Under the pieces are notes generated by a model that was not told where the DNA came from, made no database searches, and was given only the letters and a program-made list of their open reading frames with translations. Positions 50,743-60,588 of a stretch of DNA of 60,588 nucleotides are shown here, in pieces; the first letter of the stretch is position 1; each line of letters starts with the position of its first letter. The DNA is taken from assembly GCF_000220395.1 (NCBI RefSeq), contig NW_004086797.1:1-60588 (forward strand). Direction: 5' to 3'. This DNA is from Ichthyophthirius multifiliis (taxonomy: Eukaryota > Ciliophora > Oligohymenophorea > Hymenostomatida). The position numbers and the translations under genes are program-made.

Positions 50743-52851
50743 TCATTATTGTATTAAACTTTTTAATTCATCTTTATGATAATCTAATAACTGCTACTAA
50801 ATTACTTCATTATCCTTATTTAAAATTAAATTATCCTTATCTAATTGGAAAACTTAATAAGCCAATTAATAATTATATAACCAACAAAAGTTAATCCATT
50901 AAACATGTACTAAAGGAATTTCATTTTTAACTGCTTTATTTAACTTTTCTGTTTTTACTTTACCTCCTACTATTAAAAAATCTATATCATTTTTATCTTC
51001 AAATTTTTCTTAAACTATACCTCCCATTTAAACTAATTTTTCACAAAATTCATTTTATTCAATTTTTTATTGTTTTTTTAGAACACTAGTAATCGCAACT
51101 TTTACTCCTTTTAGAATATTTCCTTTATATTATTTATAAGTATTTCTTATATCTCTTTCATTTTATTCCTAGTTGTAATAATTTTCTTTTAATTTTATTA
51201 ATACAGGAGCTACAAAAATCAAAAAAATATCTAAATCCTGATGAATAGAAGGCTTAAAGGAATAATTTGTGTATTTTTGTTTGTTTTCTTCAGAATAAAA
51301 TAATTTATATAGATAATTTTGAAAATTATAATTTTATTAAGGAACATCTTCATTAATTTTCATTTCTGATAAAATTAAAGATTCTTCCAATATTGTTTTA
51401 GGACCCTATCCTACATTTGCTTCATTTTATTCTTCCTCTTTTTAGTGATTATTATTATTAGCTTTTTTAAGTGCCCTAAATTTTCCTTTCCAATAATTAT
51501 TATATTCTTTAATGCATTTATAAACTGTATAATTCCAAGGGCTTTCGCTCCAATAAAAATAAGGGTAAGTATTCACTAAACTACTAATATTTTTTTCCCA
51601 CACATCACTTCTATCATCCAATATGAGCATAATTTTATCTGAATTAGGCAATATTTATGATAGATTTTTATTTTTATCGATAAACTTTTCTCTAGAAATA
51701 ATTCTATCATTATTAAAAGCATTCGGATAATTTTAAAGTAAAGAAGAAAATTTGTTCTTCATATATTTGCATAAACTTTCCGCGTAGTCCAATGTGGCCA
51801 TTGTAAAAATATAAATTTCATAATGAGGAAGAATTAAATTAAGAAATTATTCCATATAATTCCTTATTTTAACCAAATAAATATCCTATGTATTATTAGG
51901 ATTATTTATAAAAAAATTATAAATATCTTCTTTTATTTAATATTCAGTGTCTTTTAGAACAATCAAAGAATGCAAAATAGTATTATCTAAATCTAAAACA
52001 AGAATAAGTTTTTTATTTTCATGTAATTATGTATGCTGCTTATTTGTTTAATACTCTGCATATTCTTTTCCTAAACGAAGTTATTTTTCGGTTTTATCGA
52101 ATCCAAAATAGGCCAAATTTTTATGATCTGAAATAATTTCCTAACAAAATAAACACATATGTTTTTAATCGATTTTTTAATGTGTACAAATTATTTTCTA
52201 ATATTTGATAATCCAAGAATTTTCTTTATTATAATTATAATTAATTTCCTTTATTTTTATCGAAAAAGGAAGATAAAACTCAAAAATAACTTAATTTTCA
52301 TCTTCATTACTATTTGAATCACTATAATCTGAATCTAATGTATATTCTCCTTTGAAAAGAATTCTCTATTTGCTCACAATCTCATTTATTTTTACCAATG
52401 TAAAGTCTGTTATAGTTATTTCTTATCGAAAATTTATTTATTAAAAACATTTTAAATCTGATAACTTGTGTGTAATTATTCCTTCTTTTTCATCACTGTA
52501 TACCCATATTACTTATCCGCATAATTTACAATGCTTTATTATATTTTCTAGGTCTTCGTTATTTATTTAATGGTCACATTTGTATATATGACATAACTCT
52601 ATAGAATGTTATTAATTTATAGGAATATTATTGTTTCTGATATTTTATATAAAACCCTCCATTGGACTTGTTAAATCAATTTAATTATTTTCTAATATTA
52701 TAGTGCCGATTAATTCATTTTGTTTTACAAATTGGTTTTCTTTGGCTGTTATTATATAATCTTTTAATATTTGATTAGAATTATTACGAATTTTTAATGT
52801 GTGCTTTAATATATTTTATTGGTCTTTTATTAATTGACTTATTTATGACAT
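50743..52851 (-). CDS. FCP1-like RNA polymerase II CTD phosphatase with BRCT domain
   Basis: Single-exon gene of 702 residues. FCP1 dephosphorylates the C-terminal repeats of RNA polymerase II to recycle it. Seen in order: a lipoyl-like N-terminal hairpin (ELIGTIILENNQIDLTSPME, residues 46-65); Cys/His pairs (CTHQKIDQK then MCLFC, about 222-236), as in FCP1; the FCPH catalytic motif LVLDLDNTILHS at about 285-295 with both aspartates; EIYIFTMATLDYAESLCKYM; ILDDRSDVWEKN with the second conserved acid pair; and a C-terminal BRCT-like domain (GNILKGVKVAITSVLKK, LVQMGGIVQEKF, PLVHVQWINFCWLYN). The domain order and active site are complete, so it should be an active nuclear phosphatase. The next gene lies more than 1.1 kb upstream. 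Confidence 0.92.
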
Positions 52852-54004
52852 TTTATATTATATTAAATTTTTTATATATGCACTTATTATTTTATATATT
52901 TACTTTTCTTAAAAATTACTATAATTTTATTTATATTAGTAAAAAAAAAATTAATAAAATAAATAAAAAAATATAGTATTTCAAAAAAAAAATGAAATGC
53001 ATATAAGAAATATAATATTATTATATTTAAAATAAATAATATATATATTTATTTATAATATAGAATATAAATAGAAAAAAATATAAATAATTATTAATTT
53101 TATTTATTTTAAAATAAAAAATATTAAAATTATGTGTTATTGTGTTATTTATATATCTATTATATCTTACCAACATTTTAAATAAATTAATTTTGATATT
53201 AAAATTAATTCAAAAATTTTTACCTAGTTATAATTATTAAAATATATATATTTTAAAAAAATAATTTAATTTAATATAAAAGTTAATATTAAGATTTATA
53301 TTTTTTAATAATATCATATTTTCAAATTATTTTTTAATATTTATTTTTGTTAATTTATAAATAATATAAATTAATATTATTATTTTTTGAAAAATATTAT
53401 ATACTTTATTCGTGTAATTTCATAAAAAAATTAGTAAAAATCATAATTTTAAATTTATTTATTCACAATAGCTAAATTTTGAAAATAAATGTTTTTCGTA
53501 AATAATAGAGAATTGATAATATTTTTATACATAAATGAAAAATTTATAATTAATATAATAAAGTAAAATTTAGAACTTATTATTCTTTATATTCCTATAA
53601 ATAAATTTGAATAAATTTAATTTTTTTTTAATGAAACAATATAGTAAAAAAAAGTGAAATATTTACAATAAAAAAAATTAAAATTAATCAATATATAATT
53701 TTAAATACATGTATATATAAATATTATTTATATATATATCTAATTGATAAAATTTTCTATTTTAATTATTATTTATGATTATTTTAGCATTAATTCATTA
53801 ATAAGTGATGCATCAATATTCCTTAGCATATTTTGTACATTTATTTTTAATATTGTATTTTTATTTAAAACTATTATCTTTTAATTTTTTTTCTGTAAAA
53901 TATCATACATATTAATTTTTTTTTAAAAAATAATATTTAATTAAAATGCTGTTTTAATATTTTATTAAAATTTTATTTTATTTATTAATAAAAAATCATT
54001 AAAA
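52852..54004. other. divergent intergenic region, nothing seen
   Basis: This AT-rich spacer lies between the divergent FCP1-like and calpain-like genes, so both promoters should be here. I see no gene or distinct element. Confidence 0.6.
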
Positions 54005-55471
54005 ATGACAGACATTACTTTTTATATAAACGAATATATAAATAATCCTTTTTAAGATTTTGTATATGAAAATTTAGATAAAAATAAAGTTTATTTAGAT
54101 GAACAGTTTCCCCCAAACAATGTATCATTAGGACAAAAAATAGTGAAAAAATTTTAAGACATAACATGGCTGAAAGCCGAAGAAATAGCTTAAAAATATA
54201 CAATATTTGATTCTAATTAAGATTAAATAGTAATATAAGGATATATAGGAGATTGCTATTTAATTAACCCTGCTTCATTATTAGGAATGATAAATAAAAA
54301 CCTAATAGGGCGATTATTTACAATAAAAGAAGTAAATAAAATGGGATATTACAGTGTTTGGCTATTTATAGATGGAAAATGGACTTACATTACAATTGAT
54401 AGTAATTTTCCGTTTTCTTAAAATAAAAAATTCCTTATTTCTGCAATATAGTTTAGCCAAATTAAATATGGCCAATGATAATAGAAAAAGCCTGGGCAAA
54501 GTTATATTAATAATATAGTAGTTTATGGGGTGGAAATACTGCTTATGGACTTCGGGCAGTTACCGGATGTCCAACAAAATGCTATAAATTAAAAAAATAT
54601 GTAGATGATCCGAGAAAAGTAGAATTTTTTTCATAATAATATTAATTTAATTTTTATGTAGAAAAAAAATTTATTTGATAAAATTAGTAGACATTTTGAG
54701 AAAAATCATTTGGTTTCTATTACTACTGGACATTTAGAAAAATACGGCAAGCAAATTTTGACTTAAGGACATTCTTATGCATTAATAGGGGAAAAATAAG
54801 AAAAATTTATTTTAAGAGATCCAAGGGGAGGTCTAAATAAAATTAATGCAGAATATGTAGAAATAGAAAAAATTTAACTTATTTATTTATTTAAAAATAT
54901 TATTGTAAGTATTATTAATGAAAATTATGTTTTTTCTTAATATAAATGTTTTTTTAATTTTCAAGAATAATTAATTAAAATTAAATTGAATTAAAAAATA
55001 TCATTTTATTTGAGTTTTTATTAATAAAATAGACAATTTATTTAATAAAAAAAATTTTTGTTAAAAATTTTGATATTAAAAGTTAAAAATGAGAAAATTA
55101 AAATTTTGGAAAAAAAGTAAGGGTCAAAAAAAGTTTATGATATTCATTTATAACTAAAAGAGGGCGAATATTTTATTTATTTGAAAATTTTGGAAAATTA
55201 GTTCTCTGAGAAAAAATATATTAATATATGTGGGTACGCTCCTTAGTTTTTATAGTTTTAAAAAGAAAACGAAGAATTTAATAATAAAATATTTGAACAA
55301 ATAAATAATAAATATATTAATAAGATAAATTAGGAAATTATTTCTAATAAAAAAATATAAACTTCAGAATTTAAACCTCCGAAAATTTTAAAATAAGAAA
55401 ACTCATAGAAAAATTAAACTAAAGAATAAAAAAGTTCAAGTTAAATCATATAATAAAAAATAGCAAAATGA
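54005..55471 (+). CDS. calpain-like cysteine protease
   Basis: Two exons (54005-54618, 54662-55471) give 474 residues. Calpains are papain-fold cytosolic proteases using Cys, His and Asn. Seen: VIQGYIGDCYLINPASLLG with the catalytic Cys84; GYYSVWLFIDGKWTYITIDS; WPMIIEKAWAKLYQQYSSLW and GGNTAYGLRAVTGCPT; and TQGHSYALIG with His241. The Asn of the usual RNPWG is replaced by Asp257 in LRDPRGG, so activity may be altered. A C-terminal beta-rich region with KEGEYFIYLKIL resembles a calpain C2-like domain; no EF-hands follow. One base appears missing in the T3 run 54452-54454, without which the frame breaks between FLISAIQF and QPNQIWPM. The next gene begins only 98 bp downstream on the same strand. 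Confidence 0.8.
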
Positions 55472-55569
55472 ATAAAATATTATTTATTTATTAATTTTTT
55501 TAAAAAAAAGTAATTTAAATTTTTTATTTATTTTTTATATTTTTGTATCTTTTTAAAATTAATAAAAAA

Positions 55570-56712
55570 ATGAAAAACTTTATTAGACCAATTTTTTAAA
55601 TCAAATAAAAATTAAATTATAATTAATAATATTATAAGTTTTCGAATAAAAATTTTGTACTCAAAAACACAGAATTAACAAATGACTTATTAATTTCTTT
55701 ATCAATGGGTTTTGAGAATAAAATAGCACAATCACATTAAGAATTAGTTTAAAATTTAATACAAAATAATATTTTACAAACAAGCAGAGTAAAATAAGTA
55801 TTTTCAGAATTAGATAGAAAATCATTTGTTCCTTAAAATAAATTAAACACTTCAAAAATATATACTAATTCTCCTGCATAAATTGGAAACGGCTAGAATA
55901 TGACATCTTCATTTATGCATGCACTTTGTTTAGAAAAAATAAATGAATTTGTTGATAAATAAAATTAATCTGGCAATATTAATATATTAGATTTAGGATG
56001 TGGAAATGGATTTATTGGTTTTGCGATTGGAAAACTATTTTAATAAACTGAAAATTTTTAAGGAATAATTAATATTTTAGGTGTTGATATATATGAAGAA
56101 TTTAAATAGAAAACAATATAAATTTAAAAAGAACTAAGTTTTGGCGATAATATAAAATTTGATTTTAAATGTATCAATTTAGAATAATTATTAGATTAAA
56201 AGTTACATTAATAGACATTCGATATAATTCATATTGGATTTGCAATCGATAATTTTTTTTATGAAAAAGTTATTTAGAATTTACTTAATTCAAGTAATAA
56301 AAATAATTTGCTTATTTGTCCTGTTATATAAAAAGATTAAGAATAAAAACTAATTATGTTTAACAATGGAAACGAAAATTTAGTAATGAAATGTGTTTAT
56401 TCTTAAATGACTAATACAAAATAATAAGAAGTTAATAAATATTTTTTGAATGAAGATGAATATGCTGAAAGTAATAAAGACGAAGTTAGTGAATTGGATA
56501 ATATTGTTTTTAATGAAAAACTTATTTAAGATTTAGATAATCAAATTAAGTTGGAAGAAGATAAATTAAAAAAATTATTTTATAATAAAAAAAATAATCT
56601 AAAATAAGATTTTTCTATAAAGCAATTCAATAATCTTGAAGATGTTAAAATAATAATGCAAAAAATATTAAAATTAAAAAAAGATATTAAAAGTAGCAAA
56701 CTTAAATAATGA
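55570..56712 (+). CDS. protein-L-isoaspartate O-methyltransferase-like (PCMT)
   Basis: Single reading frame of 380 residues. PCMT uses S-adenosylmethionine to methylate isoaspartyl residues and start repair of aged proteins. Seen: LDRKSFVPQNKLNTSKIYTN and AQIGNGQNMTSSFMHALCLE, which match the family's substrate-side block (Y-x2-x-P-x-IG-x-G then SxPxMHA), and the SAM-binding motif I, INILDLGCGNGFIGFAI, at about 134-150. The C-terminal 120 residues are an acidic and lysine-rich helical extension beyond the usual 230-residue core, as in PCMT domain-containing proteins. The core after motif I is divergent, so a related methyltransferase is possible. No intron is needed. It follows the calpain-like gene closely. 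Confidence 0.8.
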
Positions 56713-57274
56713 ATAATATTACTATAAAAAATAATATTTTTAAAGTTATATAATGTTTAGCAAAATAAAAATATTAAATTAAAAATATTCATTATATAAA
56801 TAAATAATTTATATAATAATACATTAAATTAAATTATATATTATTGAAATAACTATACATATAATTTATTAATATTTAAAAATTGTTTTTTAATTATTTA
56901 ATTCTTAAATAAATATTATTTTATGTTAAAATAAATATTTATTTATTCTTTTTTATTTTTAAATATATAAAAATCCAAAATATATGTTTTAGGTTTTTTT
57001 TGTTAATAAATAATGAAATATTTAAAATTATAAAAATGAATTAAAATTAATTAAATATAAGCTAAAATTTGAAATATAATAATAAAATTTATTATTAAAT
57101 ATTATTAAAAAATAATAAGTTATTTTAAATTTTTAAATTTAAATTAGAAATTTTATTAGAAAAAGTATTTATAAACAATTAGAAGGTATAAATTTAATTA
57201 AATAATTATTTTTATTATTAAAATGTTATATATAATTTATTTATTATAAATAAATAAAATAATAAATACAAAAT
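56713..57274. other. intergenic, nothing seen
   Basis: AT-rich spacer between two plus-strand genes; no element recognised. Confidence 0.6.
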
Positions 57275-58689
57275 ATGCATTCAAATAATATCTTATTATT
57301 GCAAACTTGCATTTTACTAATAATTATGACATTTTTATTTAAAAATATTAAAAATTTGTTCATCTAATTAAGAAAATATATAAAAGAAAAGCAAATTTAA
57401 AATAAAAACTATTATATTACTAAGTAATTTGATGAAAAAATAAATCTAATTTCTAAGCCAATTGATAATATAAACTATTTTATTGAAGCTGCGAAAAATA
57501 AAAAAGATAAGTTCTAATTTACATAAAATGATTATTTTTATACCGCAAAAAATTAATCATTGAATAGATTGTTTGATTAAAACAGTTAATACAATTATTA
57601 GAAAAATATTTTTAATAATAATTATTATTAATAGACATTGTTATAAATAAATGACTAACACTAGTAACAAAAAAATTAATTATCATTCAAAGGAATTATG
57701 TAATTTTAAAACTAAGAGAATTAATTCTAAAAAATATATTAAGAATATTTTACTTAAAATTAAGTTCAATAGTAAGAATTCCTATAATAATAAAATCATT
57801 AATAATAATAAAATATTGAATAATAATAATAAATTATTAAGTAATAGTAAGATATTCAATAATATTAATATTAATATTAATAACCATAATAAATAATTCA
57901 AGTCTAAGATGAAGATAATATAATAATAGAAGAAAATTATAATTAAGAGATTAAAGCATTGAGTAATGAAATAGAAATAATAAATAAAAATAATAATTAT
58001 AAAAGCGAAGATTTTGAGAAATAAAATATTAGATAAATAAATAAATAAAAAAAGTAGTATATATATTAATTGTTTTTTTTACATTAATTTTAAATTATTT
58101 AAAAGGGTTAAAAATATTGAAAAGAAAAAGAAAAATAATGATAAAGATAAAGATAAAAATAAAAATAAAAAACTTAAAAACCATAAAAATAATGAATTAA
58201 ATAAAGATAAGATTAAAAAATAGAAAAAAATTAAAAAATTAAAAAAACTTTAACTCAACGAAACAACAGAATAAATAATATAAAAGTAGTCTTAAACTTC
58301 AGAGAAAAAATCTTTAGCATCAGAAAATGAAAAAAATACAAACGAAAACATAATTTAAAATAGTGAGTAAAAATATTTTAATCAAAATTTTATCCAAGAA
58401 AAATAAAAATCAAATCAAACTTAAAATCAAAACATAAATGAAAATTAAAATTTGAATTTAGATGTTTATGGAATAAATTTTCTAAAATATTTAGATAACT
58501 ACAATCATTAAAGTTTCTAAAATACTTCAAAAACAGAATTTACTTTATTTAATGAATAAAATAAATAAGTAAATTTTATATTTTTTTAATTTTCTTAATA
58601 TTTTTTTATAGGGTTTTAAAGGATCTATTATTAAAAATACAGGTTTATTTATTATGCCTAATATTGAAGGTTAGTAAATATCATAATGA
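57275..58689 (+). CDS. membrane-anchored Q-rich protein, 439 residues
   Basis: Exons 57275-58053, 58106-58568 and 58612-58689 join in frame. An N-terminal hydrophobic helix (ILLLQTCILLIIMTFLF, residues 6-22) is a signal anchor. Residues 115-215 are extremely Gln-rich, made from TAA and TAG codons within a TAA trinucleotide-repeat region; an apparent Asn/Lys-rich frame at 57651-57896 is a shadow of this. A Lys-rich basic stretch follows the first intron, then a Ser/Gln/Asn-rich region and an ordered end (GFKGSIIKNTGLFIMPNIEG). The conserved-looking tail after the last intron supports the splice. The family is not recognised. Confidence 0.68.
57700..57900 (+). repeat. TAA/AAT trinucleotide-rich tract encoding poly-Gln
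   Basis: Imperfect runs of TAA in the coding frame give stretches of Gln up to five residues long, interrupted by TAG, CAA and other codons. In the standard code the same DNA is a string of stops. Confidence 0.75.
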
Positions 58690-59134
58690 AAATATTGAAA
58701 AAGCAGAAAAATACTAATATAAAAATAAATATTAAATGTTAATTATAATAATTTATAAAATATTATTTTTTTATTAAAACTAAAGATATATAATACAATT
58801 CATTTTTATGTTAAATAATTAGATAAGAACGAATAACTTAAATAATGTAAATATAATAATAATTTCTATAATAATAGACTGACTATTTTTTTTATTAAAA
58901 TTAATTACTATACTTTTTTATAAATTAAATAATTTAGATTTTAAATAAAAAATATTTTTAGTATTTATATTATAAAAGGAAATATATTTATAATTCATAA
59001 TAAAACTATTTTTAAATATTAATTTTATTATACTAAGTAATTATAATAATAATTATTTTATTTATAAAAAAAAGAAGATTTTGAAAATTCCGCATATACA
59101 TTTTTTTTAAAAAAATAGATATTTATAATAATAT
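58690..59134. other. intergenic between convergent genes, nothing seen
   Basis: AT-rich spacer at the 3' ends of two genes; no element recognised. Confidence 0.6.
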
Positions 59135-59757
59135 TCATATTTATTTAATAGTCTCTACTCTTTATTCTAAAAGATGAGAAAAAAGAGCTTTATTTTTCCA
59201 AGCAAAATTATATCCAATTTAATATGTTTCAAATGTTTACATATTTAAATAATTTATATATTATTTATTAAGTTTTTTATCATTAGTAAACATAAGCAAC
59301 CCAGGATTAATTTATTATTAAACGTTTTTTAAGGACAAGCTTTTTTTAAATATAGTCATTTCTTTTGTGCATGTATCATAAATAATTTTATCAACATAGT
59401 TTTTTTAAAATCTTCTATACATAAATACTCTTGAAACAGTAAATGCTGAACATACAAGACAATTTAATAATTTAGGTTTTTTTTATCTTAATCTGTATAA
59501 AAATAATACAATGCTGAACTTCCAAATAAAATTAAAAAAATATTTTTCAAAAATTAATGTATAAAAACTTTTCCTTAACAATCATATAGGTTTATAATCG
59601 TTTAATTATTAAGTATTTCTTCAAATAATATTGTGTCTCTTAGATCTTTGCGAGTTAATTTATCTTGCTATATTTATTATTTTTTTTATTCTAATAATGA
59701 GTTTGATGTTTATTTTGCTAACTTTTGAATTTCCTAATTAAATAATATTTATATCAT
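59135..59757 (-). CDS. small membrane protein, possibly mitochondrial, 207 residues
   Basis: Single exon. The N-terminal 70 residues are polar and helical (LAKQTSNSLLEQKKQQIQQD, DLRDTILFEEILNN). Two hydrophobic segments follow, FLKNIFLILFGSSALYYFYT at about 82-101 and LLNCLVCSAFTVSRVFMY near 110-127, separated by a short Lys-rich turn; a basic, more polar C terminus contains KKPKLLN and NYVDKIIYDTCTKEMTIF. The hairpin of two helices with a long C-terminal domain resembles small mitochondrial inner-membrane proteins such as the TMEM186/TMEM223 group, at low confidence. One base seems missing in the T8 run 59477-59484 (plus strand); without it the second helix and C terminus are lost. It is the last gene before the telomere, and its 5' end faces the chromosome end. 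Confidence 0.6.
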
Positions 59758-60509
59758 ATTAATTAATTTGACAAAAAATTTTTACTATCATTCCTTAATC
59801 ATCTTATTTTTATGAAAAACTTCTTAAAATTATATTTTTATTTAAATTTTTAGTTTATAGTTTTAAAATTAACTAAATCATTTTTTTTTGATAAAAATAG
59901 ATAAATCTTTTTAGAATTATATATTTATATTTAAAATAAAAAAATCTAATATATTTATATTTATATTTTTAAATTTATATTATAAAATAATTTTTATAAT
60001 AATAGATATAAAAAATATCTTTTATGTTTGGTTTAAAGATAAAATAAAATAAAAAAATTATTATATTAAATTATTATAATTAATAAATAAATAAATTTAT
60101 ATTTATAATTATTAAATTAATAAAATAAATATATATATATATATATTATTTATAAATATTATATTTTATTTTTAAATATTATATAATTTTTATATTAAAT
60201 TCAATTATTTTATAATAATATAAATGTTTATTTTTATTTATAAATTAAATTCGTATTTAAAAAAATATTAATAAAAATAATAAATGAAAGTATATATTTT
60301 ATAAAATATATTGAAAAAGATAAATATTAAATATTTAATATATATTTTATATATTTAAAATTGAATTTTTAAAATAAATTAAATATTTATGAATATAAAA
60401 ATTAAAATTAAAATTAAAATTATAAATGCAAATGCAAATGCAAATAGAACTTGATAGCCTATTGATATAAGGATGAAGTATAATTAGGGTGTGGGGTTTT
60501 GTTTATGTA
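59758..60509. other. subtelomeric AT-rich region
   Basis: About 750 bp with no gene between the last start codon and the telomere. AT-rich to 60400, then short hexamer tandem repeats and a slightly G-richer segment (60450-60509) that includes isolated G runs next to the telomere. The promoter of the terminal gene should lie here. Confidence 0.7.
60398..60445. repeat. subtelomeric hexamer tandem repeats
   Basis: Two adjacent arrays with six-base period: AAAATT repeated about four times (about 60398-60421) and AAATGC repeated three times plus a partial (about 60424-60445). They lie 65 bp from the telomere. Confidence 0.8.
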
Positions 60510-60588
60510 TTGGGGTTGGGGTTGGGGTTGGGGTTGGGGTTGGGGTTGGGGTTGGGGTTGGGGTTGGGGTTGGGGGTGGGGTGGGGGT
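60510..60588 (+). repeat. telomere, (TTGGGG)n, chromosome end
   Basis: Eleven perfect TTGGGG units occupy 60510-60575, followed by thirteen bases of irregular G runs split by single T at the very end. The G-rich strand runs 5' to 3' toward the end, as required of a right-hand chromosome terminus. The unit is that of Tetrahymena and its relatives. The irregular last bases are probably read-end noise, though telomerase slippage is possible. Confidence 0.98.

Noticed and set aside
57651-57896. Plus-strand frame rich in Asn, Lys and Ile
   Set aside because: It is an out-of-frame shadow of the Gln-rich exon; the other frame runs through both flanking exons.
1-60588. CRISPR arrays, operons, Shine-Dalgarno sites, tRNA or rRNA genes
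   Set aside because: This is eukaryotic nuclear DNA. No spaced direct-repeat array and no tRNA-like B-box or cloverleaf was found on reading, and no rRNA sequence is present.
1-60588. Retroelements, Polinton-like or other virus-derived elements
   Set aside because: No reverse transcriptase, integrase, capsid or long terminal repeat signature was seen in either strand.

Overview
The window is the right-hand end of a ciliate macronuclear chromosome. It closes with eleven perfect TTGGGG units running 5' to 3' into the end (60510-60575). TAA and TAG are read as glutamine and only TGA terminates genes: the ribosomal protein L10 gene, for example, reads cleanly through TAA codons to a TGA. Base composition is extremely AT-rich, and introns are tiny GT-AG introns, mostly 37-80 nt. 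TTGGGG telomeres, this code and extreme AT-richness fit an oligohymenophorean close to Tetrahymena. The composition makes Ichthyophthirius multifiliis my best guess (inference). Because TAA/TAG are sense codons, standard-code ORFs here are mostly fragments or shadows. All gene models below were read with TGA as the only stop.

Layout. 1.4-12.2 kb, plus strand: a seven-exon acyl-CoA oxidase, a long coiled-coil protein, ribosomal protein L10, a Q/N-rich protein and a small basic protein. 13.4-23.2 kb, minus strand: a C2CD3-like C2 protein running in frame into an EF-hand-like region, a multi-pass membrane RING protein, an ankyrin-repeat protein fused to a DEDDy 3'-5' exonuclease, and an unrecognised 263-residue protein. 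23.8-28.6 kb, plus: a very large alpha-helical (HEAT/ARM-like) protein. 28.8-38.6 kb, minus: COG4, a coiled-coil/multi-C2 protein, a SEC20-type SNARE and a beta-carbonic anhydrase. 38.6-43.2 kb is gene-poor and holds a 21-N assembly gap inside a decayed multi-pass membrane protein gene, plus a small tail-anchored protein. 43.3-46.6 kb, minus: a 14-exon protein with CxxC pairs and C2-like segments. 47.7-59.8 kb: a DUF1294 membrane protein, a Q/N-rich protein, an FCP1-like CTD phosphatase with BRCT, a calpain-like protease, a PCMT-like methyltransferase, a membrane-anchored poly-Q protein and a small membrane protein. Subtelomeric hexamer repeats and the telomere follow.

Taken together this is an ordinary mixed set of housekeeping genes: peroxisomal beta-oxidation, translation, Golgi tethering and ER-Golgi fusion (COG4 and SEC20 only 4 kb apart), transcription (FCP1) and probable basal-body or cilium functions (C2CD3-like). 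No operons are expected or seen. About a dozen apparent single-base frameshifts occur, nearly all in A or T runs of otherwise intact genes, so assembly error is the simplest explanation. The most unusual items are the ankyrin-exonuclease fusion, the DUF1294 gene, the C2/EF-hand fusion and one in-frame TGA inside the HEAT-like gene.
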